Positions 6,731-13,884 of a stretch of DNA of 25,015 nt are shown here, piece after piece. The translations under genes and the position numbers were made by a program. The notes under the pieces were generated by a model that was given only the letters and a program-made list of their open reading frames with translations, had not been told where the DNA came from and ran no database searches. Location: the NCBI GenBank assembly GCA_964482135.1, contig CAYZWF010000030.1, forward strand, positions 1 through 25,015, written 5' to 3'. This stretch comes from UBA11136 sp964482135 (GTDB taxonomy: Bacteria > Pseudomonadota > Alphaproteobacteria > UBA11136). Each line of letters begins with the position of its first letter. The first letter of the stretch is position 1.

Positions 6731-7544
6731 AACCCACTACCTGGTCGCGGGGACCAGCGGTATCGCCGGAATTGCGTAAATCCACCGTTTGAACGCGGAG
6801 GCCCTTTTCCCTGGCCACGGTGAGCAGGCCGCGAATGGGGATACGGCCGCAGGCACCTTCCTCGCCGATGCCGTCGGGGGCGAGGGTTTCGATGGCGCGC
6901 GAGGTGGCGGCGTCCATGGCCGTGGCCGTGTGGTAATCGAGGTAATGGCTGAGGTCCGAGGATATCACGATCAGGGTTTCCGGCCCGCCCCACAGCCGCT
7001 CCAGCACCTGTGCCACCTCTTGCGCCGAGGCGGAGCCCGCCACCAGCGGCACAATGGTGAAATCGTCGAGACAGGAAAGCAGGAAGGGAAGGTGCACCTC
7101 GAGGCTGTGTTCCAAGGCATGGGCCTCGTCCATCACATGGACCTGGGGCAGATCGAGGATTGCCTCGCAGGCCTCGCGGTCCACCGCCACCTCGCCCAGC
7201 GGCGTGGCGAAAGAGGTGGCGCTGCTCAGCGCCAGCCCCGAAAGCGCCACCCGGTGCGACGGCCCCATCAGCACCACCCGGCGCACGGTACCGTGCAGGG
7301 GAGTAAGCCTGGCGTAGGCAGAGGCCGCCACCGGGGCGGAATACATATAACCGGCATGGGGCACGATCAGGGCCTTGGGCGGGGTGTCGTCCGCGTCCGC
7401 ACCCGAGGCTTGCATGGTTTGTGCTGCGGCGAGATAGCCGTCCACCTCGGTGGCCAGCACCGCCGCATCGCCGGGATAGAACTGTCCGGCCACGGCGGGC
7501 GGGCGCACGGAACTTGATGCGGTCTGCGATGAGGTCAAGGTCAT
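6708..7544 (-). CDS. AmmeMemoRadiSam system protein B (MEMO1 family)
   Basis: The protein has 278 residues from the ATG at 7544. It shows the MEMO1/LigB-like metal-site pattern: RPPAVAGQFYPGD near the N-terminus, VPHAGYMYS (His63), MGPSHR (His97), EHSLEVHLPFL (His145) and SSDLSHY (His200). Cys232 sits in the GACGRIPI motif that corresponds to the conserved C-terminal Cys of human MEMO1. These residues form a pocket related to non-haem iron dioxygenases, but bacterial activity is not established. A longer open frame runs to 7796 across the divergent radical SAM gene and is rejected. It overlaps the AMMECR1-like gene downstream and is divergent to the radical SAM gene with about 130 bases between the two starts, so the set may share one regulatory region. 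Confidence 0.92.
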   Translation of the reverse strand: MTLTSSQTASSSVRPPAVAGQFYPGDAAVLATEVDGYLAAAQTMQASGADADDTPPKALIVPHAGYMYSAPVAASAYARLTPLHGTVRRVVLMGPSHRVALSGLALSSATSFATPLGEVAVDREACEAILDLPQVHVMDEAHALEHSLEVHLPFLLSCLDDFTIVPLVAGSASAQEVAQVLERLWGGPETLIVISSDLSHYLDYHTATAMDAATSRAIETLAPDGIGEEGACGRIPIRGLLTVAREKGLRVQTVDLRNSGDTAGPRDQVVGYGSYVIS

Positions 7545-7673
7545 AGCGCTTTCATCCGTTATTGACGCATTTCCCCCGTTTTTCCCAATTCCCTGCTTTT
7601 CTAACAGGTAACGTCGCCAAGTGCCCATGTAAAGGGGTGGGGATGTTGATTCCCGGCTGCTTTCGCCCATCTG

Positions 7674-8786
7674 ATGGATATGGATGTGAACACTACCCCG
7701 GAGGCGCTGGAGGACACCGTTCCCGGACGGTTCTGGAGCACCCTTGAGGACGGCCGGGTGCGCTGTGAATTGTGCCCGCGTTATTGCGCCTTGCATGAGG
7801 GCCAGCGGGGATTATGTTTCGTGCGCGCCCGCGAGAACGACGCCATGGTGCTTACCACCTATGGACGATCCAGCGGGTTTTGTATCGACCCCATCGAGAA
7901 AAAGCCGTTCAACCATTTTCTTCCCGGCAGCCCGGTGCTGTCCTTCGGTACCGCGGGATGCAACCTCACCTGTAAATTCTGCCAGAACTGGGACATCAGC
8001 AAATCACGGGAATTCGACCGTCTGACCTCGCGCGCAGGCCCGGACGCCATCGCCGCCGCGGCGCGCGATTTCAACTGCCGCTCGGTGGCCTTTACCTATA
8101 ACGATCCCATCATCTTCCACGAATACGCCGTGGACGTGGCCGCCGCCTGTCGTGAGCAGAAAATCAAAAACGTGGCGGTGACCTCGGGCTATATGTGCCC
8201 CGAACCGAGAGAGGAATTCTTTCGCCATATGGACGCCGTCAATGTGGATTTGAAGGCCTTCAGCGAGCGGTTCTACAAGAAGGTCTGTTCGGGTGAGCTG
8301 GCCCCGGTTCTCGAAACCCTGGAATATCTGAAACGGGAAACGAAGGTGTGGATCGAGATCACCACCCTGCTGATTCCCGGCGAGAACGACAGCGATGCCG
8401 AACTCCATGAACTCTGCGGCTGGGTGGTGGAAAAGCTCGGCCCCGATGTGCCGCTGCATTTTTCCGCCTTCCATCCCGACTGGAAGATGATGGACACCCC
8501 GCCCACGCCGCCGCAAACCCTGAGCCGGGCGCGGGAGATTGCCAAGCAATGCGGCATACGCCACGCCTATACCGGCAATGTGCAGGACCGCGAGGGCGGC
8601 AGCACCTATTGCCACCACTGCGGCGGCCTGTTGATCGAGCGCGACTGGTACCAGCTGGGAACGTGGAACCTGGATGAACAGGGGAACTGTACCTCTTGCG
8701 GCACCGCCTGCGCCGGGGTTTTCGAGGCCGCGCCCGGGGACTGGGGCGCGAAACGCCAGCCCGTGAACATGGCCGCCTATGGATAA
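7674..8786 (+). CDS. AmmeMemoRadiSam system radical SAM enzyme
   Basis: The 370-residue protein has the radical SAM cluster motif CNLTCKFCQNW with Cys96, Cys100 and Cys103, and the PflA-like pattern GFCIDPIEKKPFNHFLPG before it. An additional Cys-rich segment lies at the N-terminus (Cys31, Cys34, Cys38, Cys48), and two CxxC pairs at the C-terminus (YCHHCGG and CTSCGTAC) could bind zinc or another cluster. This is the standard architecture of the AmmeMemoRadiSam radical SAM enzyme, related to pyruvate formate-lyase activases; its substrate is unknown. The start is ATG at 7674 (a second ATG follows two codons later); no strong ribosome site is visible. It is transcribed away from the memo/ammecr1 pair and ends before a palindromic hairpin at 8833. 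Confidence 0.93.
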   Translation: MDMDVNTTPEALEDTVPGRFWSTLEDGRVRCELCPRYCALHEGQRGLCFVRARENDAMVLTTYGRSSGFCIDPIEKKPFNHFLPGSPVLSFGTAGCNLTCKFCQNWDISKSREFDRLTSRAGPDAIAAAARDFNCRSVAFTYNDPIIFHEYAVDVAAACREQKIKNVAVTSGYMCPEPREEFFRHMDAVNVDLKAFSERFYKKVCSGELAPVLETLEYLKRETKVWIEITTLLIPGENDSDAELHELCGWVVEKLGPDVPLHFSAFHPDWKMMDTPPTPPQTLSRAREIAKQCGIRHAYTGNVQDREGGSTYCHHCGGLLIERDWYQLGTWNLDEQGNCTSCGTACAGVFEAAPGDWGAKRQPVNMAAYG

Positions 8787-8795
8787 GTTAAAAAG

Positions 8796-8829
8796 GGCGT
8801 AAACCAAAAAAGCGCGGCGTAAACCAAAA
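8796..8829 (+). repeat. two 14-base direct repeats
   Basis: GGCGTAAACCAAAA occurs at 8796-8809 and again at 8816-8829, 20 bases apart, just after the radical SAM stop and next to a hairpin. On the minus strand the copies supply T-rich runs (TTTTGGTTT) after the hairpin that probably ends the FecR gene transcript. No other role can be seen. Confidence 0.7.
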
Positions 8830-8832
8830 CGA

Positions 8833-8850
8833 CCGGAGATTTCTCTCCGG
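8833..8850 (-). terminator. hairpin between converging radical SAM and fecR-like genes
   Basis: A perfect 7-bp inverted repeat (CCGGAGA/TCTCCGG) with loop TTTC sits between the stops at 8786 (plus) and 8888 (minus). On the minus strand it is followed by TCGTTTTGGTTT, which is a fair T tract for ending the FecR-domain gene. On the plus strand the tract is weak (CGCTTCGGTTTC). Confidence 0.6.
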
Positions 8851-8887
8851 CCGCTTCGGTTTCAGATGGTCCTTATGGGAGGGACAT

Positions 8888-9733
8888 CTAAAAGAACAAC
8901 AGCCACAGAACGATACCCCCCGCACCCAGAACCCCGGCCAGGGCCAGGATCGAGAGGCCGCCGGTGAGCGCCGGAAGCATGAAGACGGCAGCCACCGCCC
9001 AGGCAACGATGCGGCTCCAGTCGAGCTCCGCCAGGAAACGCTTGAATTCGGTGTCGGGCATACCGAAAAAGCCCGAAAACACGTCTTCCATGGCGGCGAT
9101 ACGCTCGAGAAATTCTTCCGAGGGCGGCGCCAGGGCCGAGGGCGGGGCCTGAAATTCGCCGGGCGGGGCGGGTTTTACGGTACTGGAGAGGCCTGCCGGG
9201 ATAAGAATGGCCTCGCCGTCGAAGTTGGCCAGTTCCACCTCGCCTTCCTGTACCGCCACGGTGGTCAGGCCGTCTTCCTCAACGATTACATCGAAGAAGG
9301 TGCCACGCACCCCCATGGTGGCGGTGGGAGTCTTGATCTCGTACGCGCTGCTGGCGAATTTACCGGACAGGAAACGGAAAACGCCCTTGGTGGCGGTGAT
9401 CGCCAGCCGCCCCTTGCTGGGGTCGGGGTCGTAAACGAATTCATCAAGAACGACGGAGGACTCCGGCCCGATGGTGAACAGGGTCTCGTCGATAAAGGAA
9501 ATTTCGGTGCCGCTGTCGGGTCCGGTGGTAATGACTTCGTTGGTGCGGAGACGGTCCTCGGTCTTGACCACCTTGGTGACGGTGGCGTTAGAGCTGTCCG
9601 CGTAGGTTCCTTCCACCTGGTTGACGACCCGGTCGGCGCTGCCGATATCGCCTTTTTTGGCTGCAAAGACATCCGCCGCCACAAGGACGCAGAAGGCTAG
9701 CGCAACAGTTGTATATGTGCCGAATCTTGCCAT
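8888..9733 (-). CDS. FecR-domain protein with signal peptide and C-terminal membrane segment
   Basis: The 281-residue protein starts with a likely Sec signal peptide (VALAFCVLVAADVFA, cleavage near residue 24). A FecR domain occupies roughly residues 60-175, with the patterns NEVITTGPDSGTEISFIDETLFTIGP, GVFRFLSGKFA and TPTATMGVRGTFFDV. A linker rich in Pro and Glu follows, and the last ~40 residues are almost entirely hydrophobic (WAVAAVFMLPALTGG, then VLGAGGIVLWLLFF), suggesting a membrane anchor or hairpin. FecR domains sense or carry ligands outside the cytoplasm; classical FecR works with a FecI sigma factor and a TonB receptor. Neither is present here, so it belongs to the large orphan FecR group of unknown role. 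GAGGGAAA upstream of ATG 9733 is a fair ribosome site. Confidence 0.85.
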   Translation of the reverse strand: MARFGTYTTVALAFCVLVAADVFAAKKGDIGSADRVVNQVEGTYADSSNATVTKVVKTEDRLRTNEVITTGPDSGTEISFIDETLFTIGPESSVVLDEFVYDPDPSKGRLAITATKGVFRFLSGKFASSAYEIKTPTATMGVRGTFFDVIVEEDGLTTVAVQEGEVELANFDGEAILIPAGLSSTVKPAPPGEFQAPPSALAPPSEEFLERIAAMEDVFSGFFGMPDTEFKRFLAELDWSRIVAWAVAAVFMLPALTGGLSILALAGVLGAGGIVLWLLFF

Positions 9734-9957
9734 GGGAAGTTTCCCTCTGCAGACAATTAATTCTAACTTTCAATCAGAAAAAATTCCATCCTGTCTATTT
9801 CTGCCCCACAAGAACCCGTCAGGTGGGTATCACGGAGCGCATACCGGAAATGCTCCCCCTTGCCGGAAAGAGAACTTCCCGCCATGGAGGCCGCCCCATA
9901 GAGATCACCAAGAGGCATTTCCAGCCCCTTTACGCTAGTCCCATCACCGGAGGGAGT

Positions 9958-9975
9958 CTGTGACGGCGGTCACAG
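9958..9975. promoter_or_regulatory. CRP-like palindrome TGTGA-N6-TCACA
   Basis: CTGTGAC and GTCACAG are perfect 7-base half-sites separated by GGCG, giving TGTGA-N6-TCACA, the consensus of CRP-type regulators. It lies in the gap 9734-10029, about 225 bases upstream of the FecR-domain gene start and about 55 bases beyond the stop of the GT2 gene. It could be an operator for the FecR gene, or a hairpin ending the GT2 transcript, though no T tract follows. The rest of this 296-base gap shows no gene or repeat I can support. Confidence 0.4.
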
Positions 9976-10029
9976 GTAAATGGTGGCGGATTTTCAGGTT
10001 TTTTCCACCGCGCTTGGCGCGCGCCGTCT

Positions 10030-11034
10030 TCAAATGGAAGGCCCGTCGCCGTCAATGAGAGGCTGGGGCGGCGATCCCGGCGGGCGCCAGGCGGCGGGAC
10101 GCTGGATGCGGCCGTCCTCGGTGAAGGCGGCGAGAGAATCGGCGATCAGGGATTGTGCATCCGCAGGCCCAGCCAGGCGGCTGCGGATCAGGCGCAGGAA
10201 ATGAGAGCTGAAAACACCACAGCCGTTTTCCCGCCGCGCGAAGAGCCAGGCACGGCTTACCGCGCGGCGCATGGCCTGTTGCCGGTGAGCGGCAGAGAGG
10301 CCGGGTGTCTCGGTCACCAGATAGAGGAGGGCCAGCACCGATTCATAACGCGAACGCCGTTTCTGACCCGAGAGCCGCCCCGGCGCGTCTTCGGGCACCA
10401 GCCCCACCGGCGCGGCCACATGAACGACTGCGGCGGCGGCAAGGCGCAGGAACAGGGTGTAGTCGGGGGAGCGCAGGCGTTCGTCGCAGCCGCCCACACT
10501 TTCGTAGAGCGCCCGGTCCACCAGCAGTGAGGTGGAATTGGCGGGAATGTTGCGGATGAAGAAAGCCAGGGGATCGGCCATGGCTTGAGTCGATGAGGGG
10601 GGCTCCGACACCGCAGTGAGCGGGGCGATCCCGCCGGGCGCATCCTTATCCAGGCGGTACGTGCCGAGATTGCCCCAAGCCCAGCCGGCGCCGCTGGTTT
10701 GCGCTGCATTCAGGAGCCAGGTTGTGGCGCGGGGGGTGAGCACGTCGTCGCCGTCGAGGAATTTCAGCCACGGCAGGGAGGCCCGTTTTGCGCCAACGTT
10801 ATGAGCGCTTGCCGCGCCGGCATTGGCCTGTTCCACCACCGTCACATTTTTCCAATCCGCCGTCAGCCGCTTTACCTCGACGCCCGTGCCGTCATCGGAG
10901 CCGTCATCGACGAAGATGAACTCGCGCTCGAAATCTCCTTCCTGACGTTGCAGGGATCCGCAGACGGCCTCAAGATAGGGTTTCTTGTTGTAGAGCGTGA
11001 CGATGAAGGAAACGCCCGGTTGCCGCGCAGCCAT
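10030..11034 (-). CDS. family 2 glycosyltransferase
   Basis: The 334-residue protein (from ATG 11034) begins with the GT-A fold opening VSFIVTLYNKKPYLEAVCGSL, then EFIFVDDGSDDGT for nucleotide-sugar binding, and WLKFLDGDDVLTP, the DxD-type metal site. These place it in GT2, which adds a sugar from a nucleotide donor to an acceptor on a glycan, lipid or protein. Donor and acceptor cannot be read. No membrane segments are obvious, so it is probably cytoplasmic or peripheral. The open frame starts at a GTG at 11079, but the GT-A strand begins right after the ATG at 11034, which has GGA about ten bases before it. It is divergent from the cupin gene at 11200, at the edge of the sugar-modification locus. 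Confidence 0.9.
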   Translation of the reverse strand: MAARQPGVSFIVTLYNKKPYLEAVCGSLQRQEGDFEREFIFVDDGSDDGTGVEVKRLTADWKNVTVVEQANAGAASAHNVGAKRASLPWLKFLDGDDVLTPRATTWLLNAAQTSGAGWAWGNLGTYRLDKDAPGGIAPLTAVSEPPSSTQAMADPLAFFIRNIPANSTSLLVDRALYESVGGCDERLRSPDYTLFLRLAAAAVVHVAAPVGLVPEDAPGRLSGQKRRSRYESVLALLYLVTETPGLSAAHRQQAMRRAVSRAWLFARRENGCGVFSSHFLRLIRSRLAGPADAQSLIADSLAAFTEDGRIQRPAAWRPPGSPPQPLIDGDGPSI

Positions 11035-11160
11035 GTTTTTTCCGTGGTAAGAGGCGAGGGGTGGTTTCAAGCTACCCACGAGCTAGTCTCTCCGCAAGGG
11101 TGGGACAAAAGCTGGGGCCGGGCAAAAAAAAAGGCGGTGTTCGCGGCGCGGTCCATTGCC

Positions 11161-11166
11161 TATAGT
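11161..11166 (+). promoter_or_regulatory. possible -10 element before the cupin gene
   Basis: TATAGT matches five of six bases of the sigma70 -10 consensus and sits 34 bases before the cupin ATG. No good -35 is seen at the expected distance. A run of nine A residues at about 11124-11132 lies upstream in the divergent gap. Confidence 0.35.
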
Positions 11167-11199
11167 CCAAAAAATTGTGAATGCCACAAGGAGACACGC

Positions 11200-11586
11200 A
11201 TGGACGTGACCAAAATTACCCCCGATTTCGAGGACGAACGCGGCGCCATTACCGATATCCTGCGCCAGGAGCCCATTGACTACGTCACCGTCATCACCTC
11301 GAAAAAGGGCGCCAAGCGCGGCAACCACGTGCATAAGGAGACGGTGCAGTACGTTTATGTGATGGAGGGGAAACTCAAGGCGCTGAGCCAGATGCCGGGC
11401 CAAGCGGTGAACACGGTGGTTCTCGGCAAGGGCGACCTGATCGTCAACGTACCCCATGAGGGCCATGCCTTCGAGGCGCTGGAGGACACCACTTTTCTGG
11501 TGCTGACCAAAGGCCCACGCGGCGGCGAAAACTATGAGGACGATACCTTCCGTCTGGACACGCCGCTTCAGGATTCCGACGCCTGA
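11200..11586 (+). CDS. cupin-fold protein, possible sugar ketoisomerase/epimerase-like (FdtA/WxcM-like)
   Basis: The 128-residue protein is a single cupin domain. It contains DERGAITDI, KRGNHVHKETVQYVYVMEGKLKAL with the two His of the RGxHxHK motif, and GDLIVNVPHEGHAFEAL with another His. The DxRG and RGxHxHK patterns are those of NDP-4-keto-6-deoxyhexose 3,4-ketoisomerases (FdtA, QdtA, Tyl1a) and WxcM-like domains, although the C-terminal half is less alike. AAGGAG lies seven bases before the ATG at 11200, a strong ribosome site. It is 18 bases upstream of a DegT-type aminotransferase and then a TylM1-like N-methyltransferase, the exact neighbours a ketoisomerase would need. The fold is clear; the reaction is inferred from context. 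Confidence 0.75.
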   Translation: MDVTKITPDFEDERGAITDILRQEPIDYVTVITSKKGAKRGNHVHKETVQYVYVMEGKLKALSQMPGQAVNTVVLGKGDLIVNVPHEGHAFEALEDTTFLVLTKGPRGGENYEDDTFRLDTPLQDSDA

Positions 11587-11604
11587 ACAGGGAACAAAGC
11601 GCCT

Positions 11605-12723
11605 ATGAACCCCATTCCCGTAAACGAACCCCTGATCGGCGGTAACGCCGCGAAATACGTGGCCGAATGCGTGGAAAGCGGCTGGGTGTCGTCGGAAGGT
11701 CGTTTCATCGGCGAATTCGAGGAGGCCTGGGCGGGGTTTTGCGGCGGCGAGGCCGGGGTGGCCGTGAACAGCGGCACCGCGGCGCTGGAAATCGCCGTGG
11801 CGGCGCTGGAGCTGGAGCCGGGCGCGGAAGTGATACTGCCCTCTTATACCATCATCTGTTGCGCCATGGCCGTGATCGCCGCCGGCGGGGTGCCGGTTCT
11901 GGTGGACTGTGAACCCGATACCTGGTGCATGGACGTGAACGCCGTGGCCGAAAAGATCACGCCGCGCACCCGGGCCCTCATGCCGGTGCATATCTTCGGC
12001 CACCCGGTGGACATGGACCCGCTGATGGAACTTGCCGGTAAACACGGCCTCGCCGTGATCGAGGACGCGGCTGAAGCCCACGGCGCCGAATATAAGGGAA
12101 GACGCGTGGGCGCCATCGGCGATCTGGGATGTTTCAGCTTCTACGCCAACAAGATTATCACCACCGGTGAGGGTGGCATGGTGGTGGCGCGCGAGGGAAC
12201 ATATGCCGAGCGATTGGCCTATCTGCGCAATATGTGTTTTCGCACCGACCGCCGTTTTCGCCATACCGAGCTGGGGCGTAATTTCCGCATGACCAACCTC
12301 CAGGCCGCCATCGGTCTTTCCCAGGTGGAGGCGGTGGAAAGCCACATTGAAAAGAAACGCTGGATGGGCGCGGCCTATGGCGAGCGGCTGGGCGGTGAAT
12401 CGCGCCTCGCTCTGCCGGTGGAGCGCGACTGGGCGAAAAATGTCTATTGGATGTACGGGGTGGTCTTAAGCGACGAGGTGCCTTTCGAGGCGGATGAATT
12501 CGCCCGCCGCATGGCGGAACAGGGAATCGCCACGCGGCCTTTCTTCCTCGGCATGCACGAACAGCCGGTGCTGCGCGACCGCGGGCTGTTCGCGGACGAG
12601 AGCTATCCCATCACCGAGCGCATCGCCAGGCGCGGCCTTTATCTGCCGTCGGGTCTGACCCTCACCGGGGAACAGATCAACCGAGTCTGCGAGGCGGTGA
12701 CGACGGTGCTGGACGGGGCCTGA
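11605..12723 (+). CDS. DegT/DnrJ/EryC1/StrS aminotransferase (perosamine synthase-like)
   Basis: The 372-residue protein is a PLP-dependent sugar aminotransferase. It shows IPVNEPLIGG and ESGWVSSEGRFIGEFE at the start, VNSGTAALEIAV for phosphate binding, VIEDAAEAHGAEYKG with the Asp that contacts the PLP ring, and FSFYANKIITTGEGGMVV with the Schiff-base Lys183. The N-terminus, the MTNLQAAIG motif and the ATRPFF segment resemble GDP-perosamine synthase (RfbE/Per), a 4-aminotransferase, but related enzymes act at C3 and the position cannot be decided. It transfers an amino group from glutamate to a keto-deoxysugar nucleotide. Its stop is 19 bases before the N-methyltransferase ATG, so cupin, aminotransferase and methyltransferase form one operon. 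Confidence 0.92.
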   Translation: MNPIPVNEPLIGGNAAKYVAECVESGWVSSEGRFIGEFEEAWAGFCGGEAGVAVNSGTAALEIAVAALELEPGAEVILPSYTIICCAMAVIAAGGVPVLVDCEPDTWCMDVNAVAEKITPRTRALMPVHIFGHPVDMDPLMELAGKHGLAVIEDAAEAHGAEYKGRRVGAIGDLGCFSFYANKIITTGEGGMVVAREGTYAERLAYLRNMCFRTDRRFRHTELGRNFRMTNLQAAIGLSQVEAVESHIEKKRWMGAAYGERLGGESRLALPVERDWAKNVYWMYGVVLSDEVPFEADEFARRMAEQGIATRPFFLGMHEQPVLRDRGLFADESYPITERIARRGLYLPSGLTLTGEQINRVCEAVTTVLDGA

Positions 12724-12742
12724 GAGCGGGAATGGGCGACGG

Positions 12743-13513
12743 ATGAGCGGCGGCGTTTTCCAGGATCAGGGTGGTTTCTACGACCTGTTCTACGAGTCCA
12801 AGGATTACGAGGGCGAATGCGACTTCGTGGAAGCGGCGTTTGCCCGCTTCGCCGCCGTGCCTATCAAAACCGTTCTTGATCTTGGCTGTGGCACCGGCGG
12901 CCATGTGCTGCCGTTGAGCGAGCGCGGTTATGAAATGACCGGGGTGGATATGTCGCAGACTATGCTCGATCAGGCCCAACGCAAGGCGGAGGAAGCCGGC
13001 AGCGGCGCGGTTTTTCTCCATGGCGATGTGCGGGATGTGGAGGTGGGGCGGACCTTCGACGCCGTGATCTCCATGTTCGCGGTGATGGGCTATCAGGCCA
13101 CGGAGGACGATCTGGCCGCTGCCTTCGCCACCGCCCGCCGTCATCTGGAACCGGGCGGGCTGTTCCTGTTCGATATATGGAACGGTGCGGCGGTAACGGC
13201 GTCTCCGCCCGAAGCCAACAGTAGGGAGTTCCCCGAGGAGGGGGGCGGCATGGTGATCCGGAGCGCCGATCCCGTATTGGATGAGGCGCGGCAGGTGGTG
13301 GCGGTGACGATCCGGGTGCGTTACGTATCGCCGGATGGAGAAGAACGGGAATCAGAGGAGCTTCACAGCGTGCGTTATCTCTTCCCCGAGGAGGCCGAGG
13401 CCTTGTTGCGTGACGCCGGATTCGAGATTGCACATATCTGCGCCTTCCCCGACCTCGACCGCGAGGCGAACGCAGACGACTGGAACATGAGCGTGGTCGC
13501 TCGCGCTATTTAA
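12743..13513 (+). CDS. class I SAM methyltransferase, TylM1/DesVI-like amino-sugar N-methyltransferase
   Basis: The 256-residue protein opens with GGFYDLFYESKDYEGECDFV, close to the start of the N,N-dimethyltransferases TylM1 and DesVI. The SAM loop VLDLGCGTGGH (44-54) follows, then GVDMSQTMLDQAQRKA, a HGDVRDVEVGRTFDAVISMFAVMGY stretch and EPGGLFLFDIW. TylM1 and DesVI methylate the amino group of NDP-3-amino-3,6-dideoxyglucose twice. The similarity was recalled from family knowledge, not from a search. Position directly after a sugar aminotransferase supports an amino-sugar substrate. It is the last gene of the plus-strand trio and ends four bases before the stop of the convergent ynfA gene. 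Confidence 0.8.
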   Translation: MSGGVFQDQGGFYDLFYESKDYEGECDFVEAAFARFAAVPIKTVLDLGCGTGGHVLPLSERGYEMTGVDMSQTMLDQAQRKAEEAGSGAVFLHGDVRDVEVGRTFDAVISMFAVMGYQATEDDLAAAFATARRHLEPGGLFLFDIWNGAAVTASPPEANSREFPEEGGGMVIRSADPVLDEARQVVAVTIRVRYVSPDGEERESEELHSVRYLFPEEAEALLRDAGFEIAHICAFPDLDREANADDWNMSVVARAI

Positions 13514-13517
13514 GGAA

Positions 13518-13844
13518 CTATGCCGTTCGAGGTCCAAACAGGATAATAGCGGCGCCCACCAGGCAGACCGCCGTGCCGATCATGTCCCAGCGGTCGGGGC
13601 GGGTGCCCTCCACCGCCCACAGCCAGAACAACGAGGCCGCGATATAGACACCGCCATAGGCGGCATAGGCGCGCCCGGCGAAATCACTCTCCACAAAGGT
13701 CAGCAGCCAGGCGAACAGCGCCAGCGACACCATGCCGGGGAGCAGCCACCATATGGGCTTGTCGAGCCGCAGCCAGGCCCAGAAGGAAAAACAGCCGGCG
13801 ATCTCGGCCACGGCGGCGCCCATATAGGCGAGAATTGAGGTCAT
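13518..13844 (-). CDS. YnfA/UPF0060 family small membrane protein
   Basis: The 108-residue protein is the usual length of YnfA. It has four predicted membrane segments: around AAVAEIAGCFSFWAWL, PGMVSLALFAWLLTF, YAAYGGVYIAASLFWLWAVEG, and MIGTAVCLVGAAIILFGP at the C-terminus. GRAYAAYGGVYI and the DxWDxIG segment are family hallmarks. It is distantly related to small multidrug resistance transporters, and a transport role is only suspected. The gene begins 40 bases after the sugar C-methyltransferase stop on the same strand and may be read with it, but a link to sugar metabolism is not shown. Confidence 0.92.
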   Translation of the reverse strand: MTSILAYMGAAVAEIAGCFSFWAWLRLDKPIWWLLPGMVSLALFAWLLTFVESDFAGRAYAAYGGVYIAASLFWLWAVEGTRPDRWDMIGTAVCLVGAAIILFGPRTA

Positions 13845-13884
13845 GGCCGGGGGGCTCCGTCTCTATTCCGTACTCATTCTGGGA

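Noticed and set aside
7545..7673. CRISPR or repeat array in the divergent AmmeMemoRadiSam gap
   Set aside because: No regularly spaced repeats are present; the gap is too short and only moderately AT-rich.
11083..12345. 420-codon open frame on the minus strand opposite the cupin and aminotransferase genes
   Set aside because: It is opposite clearly homologous genes and its His/Gly/Ala-rich composition is the mirror of GC-rich coding, not a real protein.
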